NCBI GenBank assembly: GCA_946480715.1
Contig: CAMLKK010000002.1
Coordinates: forward strand, 62,001 to 126,000
Reading direction: 5' to 3'
Length of the DNA stretch: 64,000 nt
Source of the DNA: an uncultured Bacteriovorax sp.
GTDB taxonomy: Bacteria > Bdellovibrionota > Bacteriovoracia > Bacteriovoracales > Bacteriovoracaceae
Shown here: positions 8,492 through 17,413 of the stretch, piece after piece
Layout: every line of letters begins with the position of its first letter
How positions within the stretch are numbered: the first letter of the stretch is position 1
Program-made: the position numbers and the translations under genes
The notes under the pieces: generated by a model
Told to the model about the DNA's origin: nothing
Database searches by the model: none
Seen by the model: only the letters and a program-made list of their open reading frames with translations

Positions 8492-8498
8492 TCGGCCC

Positions 8499-9575
8499 GT
8501 GGACTATCAAAATCAACTCGACAACAAAAAGCAAAAGCTAAAATCTCTTTTTGCGAATTTCACTCAACAGGAACTGGAAGTTTTTGCTTCAGAACCAACA
8601 CATTATCGCATGCGTGCTGAATTCCGCGTTTGGCATGAAGGCGAAGATCTCTATTACTACATGTTCGACAAAGCTTCTGATCAAAAAATCAGAACAGAAC
8701 AATTTATGCCAGCAAGCAAACTTATTAATGAAGTCATGCAAGCGCTGATGGCGGAACTGAGACCGAATAAGGAACTACGTTTTAAACTTTTTCAAGTTGA
8801 TTTTCTCTCAACGATGAGCGGAGAGATTCTCGTCTCGCTCCTTTATCATAAAAAATTAGATGATGTGTGGACTGCGGAAGCCAATGCTCTTCGCGAGCGA
8901 TTGAGATCGAAGTTCAAAATCGATATCGTGGGACGAGCACGCAAACAAAAAATTGATCTCATTCGTGACTTTGTTATTGAAAAACTTCCGGTTAAAGAAC
9001 GAACACTCATCTACAAACAAGTTGAAAATAGTTTCACACAGCCAAACGCAGGTGTTGCGATTCAAATGCTCGAATGGGCGATTAATTGCACTGAGAATTC
9101 AAGCGGTGATTTATTAGAACTTTATTGTGGGAATGGAAATTTCTCGCTCGCACTTGCCCGTAATTTTAAGCGTGTACTAGCAACGGAATTGGCAGGACCA
9201 TCTGTTGAAGCCGCTCAATATAATATCGCTGAAAATAAAATCGATAATGTGACAATCATCAGAATGTCTGCCGAAGATTTTTCTGATGCTATGGAAGGAA
9301 AGCGTGAGTATCAACGATTGCGCGGAATTGATCTCAAGTCATTCGGCTGCCAAACAATTCTCGTCGATCCGCCTCGCGCTGGATTAGATGCTAAAGCATG
9401 TGCTTTGGTGCAGAAATACGAAAACATTCTCTACATTTCATGCAACCCACTCACATTGCTTGAAAATCTAAACATTCTCTCTGAAACACATACCATTAAA
9501 CGCTTTGCTCTCTTTGATCAGTTTCCCTATACCGAACACATGGAGTGTGGAATACTTCTTTCAAGAAAATCTTAA
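8499..9575 (+). CDS. trmA: tRNA (uracil-5-)-methyltransferase TrmA
   Basis: TrmA makes m5U54 in the T-loop of tRNA using S-adenosylmethionine. The 358-residue length matches the enzyme (366 in E. coli). Motifs seen: [15 protein letters not shown], the SAM-binding [26 protein letters not shown], the nucleophile Cys in YISCNP and the general-base Glu in MECGILLS at the end. The N-terminal TRAM domain of RumA is absent, as expected for TrmA. The GTG start at 8499 gives MDYQNQL. Confidence 0.95.
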   Translation: MDYQNQLDNKKQKLKSLFANFTQQELEVFASEPTHYRMRAEFRVWHEGEDLYYYMFDKASDQKIRTEQFMPASKLINEVMQALMAELRPNKELRFKLFQVDFLSTMSGEILVSLLYHKKLDDVWTAEANALRERLRSKFKIDIVGRARKQKIDLIRDFVIEKLPVKERTLIYKQVENSFTQPNAGVAIQMLEWAINCTENSSGDLLELYCGNGNFSLALARNFKRVLATELAGPSVEAAQYNIAENKIDNVTIIRMSAEDFSDAMEGKREYQRLRGIDLKSFGCQTILVDPPRAGLDAKACALVQKYENILYISCNPLTLLENLNILSETHTIKRFALFDQFPYTEHMECGILLSRKS

Positions 9576-9586
9576 AAGAGGTTAAC

Positions 9587-10006
9587 ATGCGTTTTCTCCA
9601 CACAATGCTCAGAGTGAAAGATTTAGATCGCTCTCTCGATTTCTTTATTAATAAATTAGGTCTTGTTGAAATTAGGCGTAAGGAAAACCAGGCCGGAAAA
9701 TTTACACTTGTTTTTCTAGCGACAGCTCCCGGCGAGCCGGAGATTGAGCTCACTTATAACTGGGGCGAAGAAAACGAGTATAGTTATGGCCGCAATTTCG
9801 GTCATCTCGCTTTTGAAGTTGATAATATCTATGCCACATGCGAGCGCCTCATGAAAGCAGGCATGATCATCAATAGACCTCCCAGAGACGGTTATATGGC
9901 CTTTATAAAGTCTCCAGACAATCAATCCATTGAACTTCTACAGAAAGGTTCACCGTTACCAGAGCAAAGTCCTTGGGTCGAGATGCCCAACACTGGAACA
10001 TGGTAA
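9587..10006 (+). CDS. gloA: Lactoylglutathione lyase (glyoxalase I)
   Basis: This 139-residue VOC-fold enzyme isomerises the methylglyoxal-glutathione hemithioacetal to S-lactoylglutathione. All four metal ligands are in place: H5 (RFLHTML), E54 (IELTYNWG), H73 (FGHLAFEV) and E116 (SIELLQ). The short form with [15 protein letters not shown] is typical of the bacterial Ni-dependent enzyme. The ATG at 9587 follows GAGG and lies 11 bases after trmA. The final Trp codon is part of a sigma-54-like element serving the next gene. Confidence 0.93.
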   Translation: MRFLHTMLRVKDLDRSLDFFINKLGLVEIRRKENQAGKFTLVFLATAPGEPEIELTYNWGEENEYSYGRNFGHLAFEVDNIYATCERLMKAGMIINRPPRDGYMAFIKSPDNQSIELLQKGSPLPEQSPWVEMPNTGTW

Positions 10007-10017
10007 AGGCCTTGCAT
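10001..10017 (+). promoter_or_regulatory. Sigma-54-like element upstream of the 55-aa gene at 10040
   Basis: TGGTAAAGGCCTTGCAT: GG 10002-10003, ten bases, GC 10014-10015. It starts on the last codon of gloA. The GC is 25 bases before the next ATG, which leaves a very short leader. Confidence 0.65.
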
Positions 10018-10039
10018 CATTTTTGATGAGGAGGGTCTT

Positions 10040-10207
10040 ATGAGCATAAAAACTCGTCGAGATGAACAGCGAAAGCGTGAAATGATGTCCCGAAAATCTT
10101 CTCAAGATATGGCCCCTGGATCTTTTCAGGGACTCTCAAAGAAAGACAAAAAGAATAATGGACGTGGATTAGGACAAAGAACTAAACATGTGGAGAACCC
10201 CGTATAG
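10040..10207 (+). CDS. Small basic protein (55 aa), unknown
   Basis: The frame follows a near-perfect SD (GAGGAGG). It encodes a hydrophilic, basic protein (MSIKTRRDEQRKREMMSRKS, later GLSKKDKKNNGRGLGQRTK) with no signal peptide or membrane segment, probably disordered. The stop codon lies inside the terminator hairpin. A sigma-54-like element directly upstream and a private terminator make it a free-standing gene. Function unknown; its style matches the other small stress-type proteins of this window. Confidence 0.75.
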   Translation: MSIKTRRDEQRKREMMSRKSSQDMAPGSFQGLSKKDKKNNGRGLGQRTKHVENPV

Positions 10208-10225
10208 GGTTCTCCATTTTTTTTT
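10191..10225 (+). terminator. Rho-independent terminator
   Basis: TGGAGAACCC (10191-10200) and GGGTTCTCCA (10207-10216) form a 10-bp stem with a short loop, followed by nine T. It includes the end of the 55-aa gene. Confidence 0.92.
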
Positions 10226-10232
10226 GAATATA

Positions 10233-10850
10233 CTAGTGAATACTAGGAGAGTTTGCGTTTTGATTTTGATTCATCTGCGCCTGAGGTGATCTCAGTGGGC
10301 GCACATGAGAAAGTGCTTCTCCCCATGAAAGAATCTGATCAACAAGCGTATCCAGCATTTTTAAATGCATATCGCGCGGTTTGAATGTTGAATAATTTTC
10401 AAAGTCATCATGAAGAGACAAAGCTACCTGCGCTCTCACTGTTGCCACTTGGCATTCGGCCATAATCAATCTTAGATTTTCAACTGCTCTTGTTCCACCA
10501 GCACTTCCATACGCCACAAATCCAGCAACTTTATTGTTCCATTCTTTGTAGAGGAAATCGATGGCATTTTTTAAGGCACCAGAAGTTCCGTGATTGTATT
10601 CTGGAGAGACAAAAATGAAAGCGTCGAAACTTGAAATTTTTTCCGACCATCTTAACGTGTGGTCATTTGAATATTTTCCCATTGATGGTGGAATCGGTTC
10701 ATCTAATAAAGGTAAATTATAATCACGCAAATCAATCAGCTCAAATGTTGCATCGTCGCGTTTACTGACATGATCAAAGACCCAATGAGCAACACTTTCT
10801 CCCACACGATTAGGGCGCGTGCTCCCAATGATAATAGCGATGTTAAGCAT
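10233..10850 (-). CDS. NADPH-dependent FMN reductase
   Basis: This 205-residue flavodoxin-like reductase has the FMN phosphate-binding loop GSTRPNRVGE near the N-terminus, then VSPEYNHGTSGALKNAIDFL and YGSAGGTRAVENLR, the signature of the SsuE/ArsH/chromate-reductase group. It reduces flavins or quinone-like substrates with NADPH. The start at 10850 (MLNIAIII) follows AAGGAGG exactly; the open frame extending further upstream is not used. The C-terminal tail is Q/N-rich (QAQMNQNQNANS), which is unusual. Confidence 0.9.
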   Translation of the reverse strand: MLNIAIIIGSTRPNRVGESVAHWVFDHVSKRDDATFELIDLRDYNLPLLDEPIPPSMGKYSNDHTLRWSEKISSFDAFIFVSPEYNHGTSGALKNAIDFLYKEWNNKVAGFVAYGSAGGTRAVENLRLIMAECQVATVRAQVALSLHDDFENYSTFKPRDMHLKMLDTLVDQILSWGEALSHVRPLRSPQAQMNQNQNANSPSIH

Positions 10851-11031
10851 AAATCCTCCTTCGAGATTAAACATCAAAAAACTTTCTCCAAAATTTGTTT
10901 GAGAGTAAAGAAGCAGGTTAACCGTGTGTTCCCGTTTGCATTAAATGAAATTAGGCCAAATCGAAATTGCTCATTCAAGCACTCATATCCTATCGTGAAG
11001 AAGTGAATGCCTTTTTGAAAAGGAGAGTTTT

Positions 11032-11664
11032 ATGAAGAAAAAAATAGTTATCTTAAGTTCAGCGCTGTTACTCACAACGGCCGGATGTTCATCACTAGAA
11101 GAAAATAAACGAGCAGCAGTCGGAACCGGAATTGGAGCAGCTGCTGGGGCAGGCGTAGGTGCCGTTTTAGGTAAGAAAAAAGGGGCCGTCATAGGAGCTG
11201 TGGCCGGTGGAGCTATTGGTTCTGTTATTGGACATAGAATGGATAAACAGAAAAAAGAATTAGAAAAAGTAGCCGAAACAAAAAGAACTGAAGAAGGCCT
11301 AGTTACAAAATTAAAAAGCGATATTCTTTTTGATTCTGGTAAAGCTCAACTTAAACCAGAGGCGAAAGACAATCTGAAAGAGATGGCAGAGATCATGAAA
11401 AAGTATCCTGAGAACGTCCTGACCATCAATGGCTATACGGACATCACAGGAACAGCAGAATTCAATGAAGAGTTGAGTGAAGATCGCGCTGAAGCTGTAA
11501 AAAAACAATTAGTGGCCGCTGGTCTTCCAGAAAATGTTATTTCGACAAATGGTCTTGGACCTCAGAATCCGATTGCCAGCAACGATACAACTGAAGGAAG
11601 AAGACAAAATCGTCGCGTAGAAATTCAAATTACAGTTGATGAGTCTAAGGTTCCAAAGTCGTAA
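11032..11664 (+). CDS. OmpA-family lipoprotein with glycine zipper
   Basis: This 210-residue lipoprotein (lipobox TTAGC) has a glycine-zipper segment at about 35-75 (GTGIGAAAGAGVGAVLG, then GAVAGGAIGSVIG) and a C-terminal OmpA peptidoglycan-binding domain (ILFDSGKAQLKPEA, INGYTDITGT, LSEDRAEAVKKQL, EGRRQNRRVEI). It resembles YiaD: outer-membrane anchored and bound to the cell wall, with Asp and Arg residues that hold diaminopimelate. Its 3' end overlaps the convergent GIY-YIG gene by 20 bases. Confidence 0.93.
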   Translation: MKKKIVILSSALLLTTAGCSSLEENKRAAVGTGIGAAAGAGVGAVLGKKKGAVIGAVAGGAIGSVIGHRMDKQKKELEKVAETKRTEEGLVTKLKSDILFDSGKAQLKPEAKDNLKEMAEIMKKYPENVLTINGYTDITGTAEFNEELSEDRAEAVKKQLVAAGLPENVISTNGLGPQNPIASNDTTEGRRQNRRVEIQITVDESKVPKS

Positions 11665-13147
11665 TTTTGACAGATTTATATTTCTGCAATTCGGTTAAAA
11701 GAACAGTGAGCCTATCATAAGTTTCAATAGGCGAGTGCGACCATGCACTCGCCTCACTATCTATTTCATCTGAATTAATTTTTCCGTTTCTGATAGTGAG
11801 TTTAATTTTTTTTCTCGTTTTAGTTTTGAACTCAACATCGGCATTTAAAAGTTGTTGAATCTTTTTAGCACGCACAAGAGCTTCCCCAATTCGTACAAAA
11901 TGTCTTTCAAACTTATGCGCGATATCTTCCGGTGTGACATCGGCTTCTTCATCGACATCAATATCAACCAGCTCTTCATTTCTGCGGTAAAGCTTAAGAC
12001 CGAGGGCCATAAGAGATCTTCGATTAATGAGGCGAATAGGATCTATATGGAAAGCATTACAGAACAATTCAAATCCTGCTTTAACTGTTTCAGCTTCGTA
12101 CTCATGATAGAAAAAAGAAAATGTAGGAGGAGATGGGTACTCAGTCATGAGCCATAAATTTAAAAGAAAAACTGAATCAAAAGTCATTGTGTTGGAGAAT
12201 GGACCAATAGTGTGAACATCATCTTTAACGGAGCTTATTGATGTATAGGTTGAATCGAAAAAAATTAACGAGCGATAACCTTCTTTCAAAGCAATGTTGT
12301 AGTAAGGATTTAACCTTTTAATCTCATCAGTTTCAAGGAGGGCCGCATGTAGTGGCGTCTCGCAAACGGTCACGCGAATATCATGGACCATAGTGAGCAT
12401 TTCCAATTTGAAAGAGTCTCGTCCTTTTTGACCACGGAAATAACTGTTCACACGACTGTGAAGCGATGTCGCTTTTCCTACATAGAGAACTTTTCCCTCA
12501 CGATTGAGCATTCGATAAATTCCTGGTTCATCAGGAAGACTTAAACGAATATTTTTATCCAGAGGATATTCATATTTTGTTTTTTTAGCTTTTGGAGTGG
12601 CGCTTATCCATTCCAGATACTGTTCATGATTTTCGATTCCTAACTTTTCAAGCTCTGCTGCCAGTTCCCTCCAAATGGTTCGCGTGGCCTCAACATGTTC
12701 CTTAGCGCGTTTAAATTCTCCAGAATCATGCCCGAAATAGCCCGCGAGCGCTTTTATTCCTCGGGAAGGAAGATTGGGATAAAGTCTTTTGGCGATTTCG
12801 TTTGTACAAATAATGGAAAAGGGAAGTTCTTCGTTTAATTGTTTAAAGGCCTGTTCTAAAAAAGGTCTTTCAAACTGAGCGAAGTGAATAATCGCTACAG
12901 CACCTTTTGGTATAAATGATTTCAACCTTTGAAGTGCACTCGGAAATGAAATAGCATGTTCCAATTCTGTATTTTTGATTCCGGTCACCATTTCAATTCG
13001 ACGGGGAATGGTTTCACCTTCAGGCAATTCTACTAAAAAAGATTCGAGTCTATCTTGATCGGCCAATGCCATTTCTAAAATATATGCTTCAAGAGCATTT
13101 GCCCCTGTCGTTTGCAGATCGAGAAAAAAGACGGGAAGAGTTTTCAT
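11645..13147 (-). CDS. Exonuclease-like/UvrC-like GIY-YIG fusion protein
   Basis: This 500-residue protein has an N-terminal DEDDh-exonuclease-like domain (about 1-170), a UvrC-type GIY-YIG nuclease domain (about 205-300) and a C-terminal region of unknown fold. The GIY-YIG part is intact: GIYRMLNREGKVLYVGKA, an Arg in SRVNSYF and the catalytic Glu in LLETDEIKRLNPYYN. The exonuclease part has lost its acidic residues: DLQ where DxE is expected, FER where FD is expected, and H-V-E-A where H-x-D-A is expected, so it is probably inactive. Similar fusions (polymerase III epsilon/UvrC-like, Cho-like) are known. It overlaps the helicase gene by 4 bases and probably works with it in DNA repair. Confidence 0.85.
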   Translation of the reverse strand: MKTLPVFFLDLQTTGANALEAYILEMALADQDRLESFLVELPEGETIPRRIEMVTGIKNTELEHAISFPSALQRLKSFIPKGAVAIIHFAQFERPFLEQAFKQLNEELPFSIICTNEIAKRLYPNLPSRGIKALAGYFGHDSGEFKRAKEHVEATRTIWRELAAELEKLGIENHEQYLEWISATPKAKKTKYEYPLDKNIRLSLPDEPGIYRMLNREGKVLYVGKATSLHSRVNSYFRGQKGRDSFKLEMLTMVHDIRVTVCETPLHAALLETDEIKRLNPYYNIALKEGYRSLIFFDSTYTSISSVKDDVHTIGPFSNTMTFDSVFLLNLWLMTEYPSPPTFSFFYHEYEAETVKAGFELFCNAFHIDPIRLINRRSLMALGLKLYRRNEELVDIDVDEEADVTPEDIAHKFERHFVRIGEALVRAKKIQQLLNADVEFKTKTRKKIKLTIRNGKINSDEIDSEASAWSHSPIETYDRLTVLLTELQKYKSVKITTLEP

Positions 13148-15471
13148 CGTTTCAACTCCCAGAAGTTTTTCACATCTTGCAAAATTTGGGTGGAAAGAAG
13201 TTCCTCGGGAGAATCGTTAAACCAACCGGCAGGCATAGATTCAGCATAACTTTTTTCTAAAAAACGAGGATCAAGAAAAACAATGAGGCCGCGATCAGTC
13301 TCAGTTCTAATAACTCTACCAGCTGATTGAATCGCACGTGCCATCGCCGGATAGACATATGTATAATTGAAGGCACTCTCAGTACCAAATCGATTTTCAT
13401 AATAATTTTTAATTTGTTCTCTTTCAAAATCAAACTGAGGCAAGGCCGGACCAACAATAAAGGCGCCCACGAGCATATCTCCGGGATAATCAACTCCCTC
13501 TGAAAAAACGCCTCCTTGAACTCCTAAAAGAAGAGTAGGGATTTTTTCTTTTAAGGCTTCAAGATAATCAGCTGTCATTTTATTTTTCATGAATTTTTGC
13601 TGAGTGAGAATACGCATCCCTGGTATATCGAGATCGCGAGCGACTCGATTCATGAAATCAAAGCTAGGAAAAAGAACGATGTAATTTCCTTTTTTTACTT
13701 CAATTAATTTTGCAATAACTTCACAAATTCGACCGGTGTTGCGTTCACGATCTTTTAGCTTTGTGGATACTTGGGGAATAATAATCACTTTTCGATTTTC
13801 ATGCGCGAATGGAGAGAGGAATTCCAATTGTTTTGCTTGTTCGTTCAGACCAAGAAGTTCATGATAGTAATGAAAAGGTTTAACCGTGGCAGAAAAGGCG
13901 GCAACATTTTTGAATTTTTTGTAGGATTCGGCCAGCTTCTTCGAAGCATCACAACACGTCACTTTTAACCATGCGTCTCGTGGTGATTCTTGATAGGTGT
14001 GAAAAAATTCTTCTCCCGATAATTCAAGTGCATTTGTGAAGTCATTAAAGATATTTGAGAATGCAAGAACGGGATCTCCCACTTCAATCTCGGCACTATC
14101 ATCATCCAAATAATCTAATGTGAACTCTCTTATTTTTTGATTGAGTTCAGTAAAATCTTTTATCTCAATATCTATCTTTCGAGGCTGCCCTCGATACTTC
14201 AGGAGAAGTTGTCTGGCTTCTTCCGCATAGGGAATTTTGGCATTGATAAAAACATCGATTTGCGAAAGTGAGAGTCCGGAAGAAAAATAATCCTGTGCTC
14301 GCGAAGGAAGGTTGTGAGCTTCATCGATGATTAAATTAGCAGGTTGCTCTTTATTAAACAGTGGCTCGGACAATCTCCCAATAAGACTGCGTGGAGAAAA
14401 AACATAATTGTAGTCAGCAATCACAACGTCTGCTTTTTCGATCGCCTCAAGTGAAAGCTCAAAAGGACAAACGATAAATTCTTCGCCAATTTTTTTTAGC
14501 GTTTTTGCCGTTAATCTTTTTTTCTTTTGAATAACATCAACAAGATTAAATTTCGCTACTTTCTCATAGTGATCTTTTGCGTATTCACAATAGACAGGAT
14601 TACAAAGAGGCTCCGCTTTTAGACAAAGTTTACTTTTAGCCGTTAAGGTAAAACTTTTAATCTTTGCACCTTGTGACTGCATCATGGATACTGCTTCTTC
14701 AGCAACCAAATGTTGAGAGTTTTTAGGAGTTACATAGATAACTTTTTGCCCGCGACTAAGCGATTCTTTAAGGGCAGGATAGAGAAGACCTGCCGTCTTT
14801 CCCAGTCCTGTTGGGGCCTGGATAAGAAGCGGAACGCCGCTTTTAAAATTTTCTTCGACCGCTGCTACGAGCTCCGTTTGTCCTTTTCGAGGTGTCGCAA
14901 AAGGAAAAACAATCTCGTTAGATGTTTTTAATCTTTTGTTGAAAATTTTCTCTTGAGTTTTGGTTTCAACAATCAATTCCTTCAAACGTAGATCAAGCCA
15001 ATTCTCATATTGTTCAATATCGAGATGTACTTCGAGTGTTTTTGATTTGAAGTTGCGGGAAGAAATAATTGTTAGATGTAAGTCTGGAATGGTCCCATTC
15101 TCGAGAAAATAGAAATAACCATAAGTGAGTAGTTGCAAAACGTATGGATGATTAAAATTACCCTCCAGCTTTTGGAAAAGGGCATCACTATCAAAAGCTG
15201 TTTTTAATTCTTCAATGAGAATAGTTTCGCTTTCAATGATTCCATCGACTCTTCCGCCTACCGAGAAATGATAATCTGAGGTTTCGAAAACATGTCCGAG
15301 TTTTTTTTCAATTTCATATTTTGGGTTTTCTTTTTTTCGGCGTTTTTGAATGATTTGATGAATTTCCTGACCATTGAGCGGCGGAGCAGAATATCCCGAG
15401 TGCGTTTCAATACTTCCGACACGCGGTACGGGTACGGCAAATTGTCGGACGTCGAGGAAGATCTTTTTCAT
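13144..15471 (-). CDS. DinG/XPD-like iron-sulfur helicase with N-terminal Cas4-like nuclease
   Basis: This 775-residue SF2 helicase has an N-terminal PD-(D/E)XK nuclease-like domain (GGRVDG and IEELK), Walker A QAPTGLGKT near 220, an Fe-S cysteine set (LCLKAEPLC, NPVYC, FIVCPFE), DEAH in IIDEAHNLP and a C-terminal domain with QSAGRVIRT. XPD/DinG enzymes unwind DNA 5' to 3', and related nuclease-helicase proteins are known in bacteria. The ATG at 15471 is preferred over a TTG 42 bases upstream; neither has a good SD. It is the first gene of a two-gene operon with the GIY-YIG protein. Confidence 0.88.
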   Translation of the reverse strand: MKKIFLDVRQFAVPVPRVGSIETHSGYSAPPLNGQEIHQIIQKRRKKENPKYEIEKKLGHVFETSDYHFSVGGRVDGIIESETILIEELKTAFDSDALFQKLEGNFNHPYVLQLLTYGYFYFLENGTIPDLHLTIISSRNFKSKTLEVHLDIEQYENWLDLRLKELIVETKTQEKIFNKRLKTSNEIVFPFATPRKGQTELVAAVEENFKSGVPLLIQAPTGLGKTAGLLYPALKESLSRGQKVIYVTPKNSQHLVAEEAVSMMQSQGAKIKSFTLTAKSKLCLKAEPLCNPVYCEYAKDHYEKVAKFNLVDVIQKKKRLTAKTLKKIGEEFIVCPFELSLEAIEKADVVIADYNYVFSPRSLIGRLSEPLFNKEQPANLIIDEAHNLPSRAQDYFSSGLSLSQIDVFINAKIPYAEEARQLLLKYRGQPRKIDIEIKDFTELNQKIREFTLDYLDDDSAEIEVGDPVLAFSNIFNDFTNALELSGEEFFHTYQESPRDAWLKVTCCDASKKLAESYKKFKNVAAFSATVKPFHYYHELLGLNEQAKQLEFLSPFAHENRKVIIIPQVSTKLKDRERNTGRICEVIAKLIEVKKGNYIVLFPSFDFMNRVARDLDIPGMRILTQQKFMKNKMTADYLEALKEKIPTLLLGVQGGVFSEGVDYPGDMLVGAFIVGPALPQFDFEREQIKNYYENRFGTESAFNYTYVYPAMARAIQSAGRVIRTETDRGLIVFLDPRFLEKSYAESMPAGWFNDSPEELLSTQILQDVKNFWELKR

Positions 15472-15496
15472 TGGGAAAAGAGTATCGCAAAAAGGT

Positions 15497-15512
15497 AGGC
15501 ATTGGATATGCA
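15497..15512 (+). promoter_or_regulatory. Sigma-54-like element upstream of the 57-aa gene at 15550
   Basis: AGGCATTGGATATGCA: GG 15498-15499, ten bases, GC 15510-15511. The -24 half has AGG rather than TGG. It lies between the divergent helicase gene and the 57-aa gene. Confidence 0.5.
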
Positions 15513-15549
15513 AATTACAGTTGAAGAGGTCTATACCAAGGAGATTTGT

Positions 15550-15723
15550 ATGGCAGAATACGCAAATGAACCACTTTCTTCAGATATTAATCCCCCAGCG
15601 GAAGGTCAACCAGATGGACAACCAACGGAAATTAATCCTGGACAGGTGGGTACCAATACGGAAGTTGATCTAGATACCCAAAAAATCGAAAATTATCCTA
15701 ATCGAGAACCTGATAGAAAATAG
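15550..15723 (+). CDS. Small acidic hydrophilic protein (57 aa), unknown
   Basis: The ATG follows AAGGAG at good spacing. The protein (MAEYANEPLSSDINPPAEGQ, then GQVGTNTEVDLDTQKIENYP) is rich in Pro, Glu, Gln and Asn, has no hydrophobic stretch, and is probably disordered. It is monocistronic, with a sigma-54-like element upstream and a terminator 7 bases downstream. An in-frame upstream ATG (15508) lacks an SD. Function unknown. Confidence 0.7.
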   Translation: MAEYANEPLSSDINPPAEGQPDGQPTEINPGQVGTNTEVDLDTQKIENYPNREPDRK

Positions 15724-15729
15724 TGATTA

Positions 15730-15756
15730 AAGCGGAAGTTAACTTCCGCTTTTTTA
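15730..15756 (+). terminator. Rho-independent terminator
   Basis: AAGCGGAAG (15730-15738), loop TTAA, CTTCCGCTT (15743-15751), then T-rich sequence. It ends the 57-aa gene; it also abuts the 3' end of the SDR gene on the other strand. Confidence 0.85.
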
Positions 15757-16593
15757 TATATGATAGTCGGTAATTAAAGTGACCCCTTTCCATTCTTCCA
15801 AATCCATTTCCAGCATCGAAATTTTAGCTCTGACCATATCATATGAATCAGCACCTAAAAATAAGTGTAGTGGAGGAACGGGCGCATGAGCGACTTCAAT
15901 GAGACCAAGGGCAACCATATCCGGATTACCAGGTTCGTGATGATGAAGAGCGTGTCGATGAATTTCTTGAGAGTTTCTGGCTTCAATGTAATCGCTGATG
16001 GGATGAACTGGAGTTCGAAGTGAATCAGCACCTAAGAAATCTGTACGTAGGAGACCCGGATAAACAACAGTTACTTTTATACCGAAAGATTTTACATCTG
16101 AAGCAAGCGCCTCAGAGAGCCCGGCGACTGCAAATTTAGTAGCACTGTAAACGCCCCAACCTGAAGTCTGACTCACAAATCCTCCAATGGAAGATATATT
16201 AAAAATATGTCCGCTATGTGCTTTTCGCATATGGGGGAGAACATTGCGTATGACGTTCAACATGCCAAAGACATTCACTTCAAAATTTTCTCTCGTTTCT
16301 TTATCCGATAACTCTTCAAGTGTTCCAAATTGTCCAAACCCAGCATTATTGACAACAACATCTATGCGCCCAAAACGCTCCATCGTTTTTTTGATGGCCG
16401 CACGAACATTTCTTTCATCTGATAAATCGACTTCCATCGGTAAAAAATTTTCTGAAACTTCATCCACTGCGCGTTTGAGTGCAGGTAAAAAACGCGATGT
16501 CGCGGCCACCGTTTCACCGCGTGCCAAAAGTTTTTTGACAAGCGAAAGTCCTAAACCCTTTGAAGCACCTGTGACAAACCACACCTTACTCAT
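15754..16593 (-). CDS. Short-chain dehydrogenase/reductase
   Basis: This 279-residue classical SDR has the NAD(P)-binding TGASKGLGLSL, NNAGFG, the catalytic Ser in FNISSIGG, and Y-x-x-x-K in VYSATKFAVAG. The Ser/Arg after the glycine motif suggests NADP(H). The substrate cannot be told. The start at 16593 has the SD AAGGAGA; the longer open frame is not used. A sigma-54-like element (16618-16633) lies 26 bases upstream. Confidence 0.9.
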   Translation of the reverse strand: MSKVWFVTGASKGLGLSLVKKLLARGETVAATSRFLPALKRAVDEVSENFLPMEVDLSDERNVRAAIKKTMERFGRIDVVVNNAGFGQFGTLEELSDKETRENFEVNVFGMLNVIRNVLPHMRKAHSGHIFNISSIGGFVSQTSGWGVYSATKFAVAGLSEALASDVKSFGIKVTVVYPGLLRTDFLGADSLRTPVHPISDYIEARNSQEIHRHALHHHEPGNPDMVALGLIEVAHAPVPPLHLFLGADSYDMVRAKISMLEMDLEEWKGVTLITDYHI

Positions 16594-16617
16594 GCTGCTC
16601 TCCTTAAGATTATCTTT

Positions 16618-16633
16618 TGCATAATCGCGGCCA
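16618..16633 (-). promoter_or_regulatory. Sigma-54-like element upstream of the SDR gene
   Basis: On the minus strand TGGCCGCGATTATGCA has GG-N10-GC, with the GC 26 bases before the ATG, the same short spacing as several other elements here. Confidence 0.55.
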
Positions 16634-16771
16634 TGGCGAATAACTAAGCGCAATTGTATCGACGGATGTTAATTTGCATTTTGACACAAAAAAAATATTT
16701 GAACTCGACATGAACTGTTGTATCACCACGCCGTCTTATCAACATGCAAATAAATGCATTAAGGAGAATTT

Positions 16772-17164
16772 ATGAAATCATTATTCCTTTCAATTGTTGC
16801 TCTTGTAACTGCTACTTCATTTGCGTCGGAACTTGTGGGAGATTTTCCTAAAGTTCAATTCGGAAGTGTTTTCGTTTCTGTGGAAGAGGTTTGTGTCGAT
16901 GGCGACAATATTCATACTCAGTATGCTGTCCCTGTTTGCGTTAAGTGGGCATCAGGTGAAGCGGGAGGATGTGCGAAAGAAGTAAAAAAATTCCTAAGCA
17001 CTCCTATTAACTACACAAAAGAAATTCCAGACGGAGAAGGTTCGTTCAAAACAATTTCAATGTCTATTCCGCTTCACTACAACATCCCATTTGGATTCTG
17101 GACAGAAGCAGGGATCTCATCAGTGAAAGTTATGCCTTATTCAATTCCCGGATGTGAGTTCTAA
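16772..17164 (+). CDS. Secreted Cys-containing protein, unknown
   Basis: This 130-residue protein has a signal peptide (MKSLFLSIVALVTATSFAS) and cysteines in VEEVCVDG, VPVCVKW, GGCAKE and a terminal IPGCEF. The pattern resembles the secreted protein at 852-1295 (start, VC...C...W, Y-T-K/x-E in the second half, final P-x-C), so a common family is possible. SD AAGGAG. A hairpin (17184-17200) follows the stop. Function unknown. Confidence 0.8.
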   Translation: MKSLFLSIVALVTATSFASELVGDFPKVQFGSVFVSVEEVCVDGDNIHTQYAVPVCVKWASGEAGGCAKEVKKFLSTPINYTKEIPDGEGSFKTISMSIPLHYNIPFGFWTEAGISSVKVMPYSIPGCEF

Positions 17165-17183
17165 TTTTTTAAATAAGTGTCAG

Positions 17184-17200
17184 GGATCATTTAATGATCC
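17184..17200 (+). terminator. Hairpin after the 16772-17164 gene
   Basis: GGATCATT and AATGATCC form an almost continuous palindrome without a strong T-run. It is a weak terminator or a boundary element just before the next sigma-54-like promoter. Confidence 0.4.
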
Positions 17201-17217
17201 TTGGCATTTTCTATGCA
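17201..17217 (+). promoter_or_regulatory. Sigma-54-like element of the aldo/keto reductase operon
   Basis: TTGGCATTTTCTATGCA: GG 17203-17204, ten bases, GC 17215-17216. The GC is 28 bases before the ATG at 17243. Confidence 0.65.
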
Positions 17218-17242
17218 TTCTCTAATAGAAAAGGAGAATGTT

Positions 17243-17413
17243 ATGACCGCTAAAAATCCTAATGTTCAGAAAATCAAAACCAACAACGATGTTGATCGTT
17301 GGACCGATAATTCAAATCAATATGAAAAGATGGATCCCAAAGAAAACGAGCAAGGAAACTCTGTCTTTCATCCTAAAAAAAATCAAAATGATGATCGAGG
17401 AAATAAGTCATGA
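17243..17413 (+). CDS. Small hydrophilic protein (56 aa), unknown
   Basis: SD AAAGGAG precedes the ATG. The product (MTAKNPNVQKIKTNNDVDRW, then DPKENEQGNSVFHPKKNQND) is highly charged and N/K/D-rich with no hydrophobic core, and is probably disordered. It is first in a three-gene operon with 4-base overlaps at each junction, ending in an aldo/keto reductase. The R-W-T-D motif is shared with the next protein. Function unknown. Confidence 0.75.
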   Translation: MTAKNPNVQKIKTNNDVDRWTDNSNQYEKMDPKENEQGNSVFHPKKNQNDDRGNKS

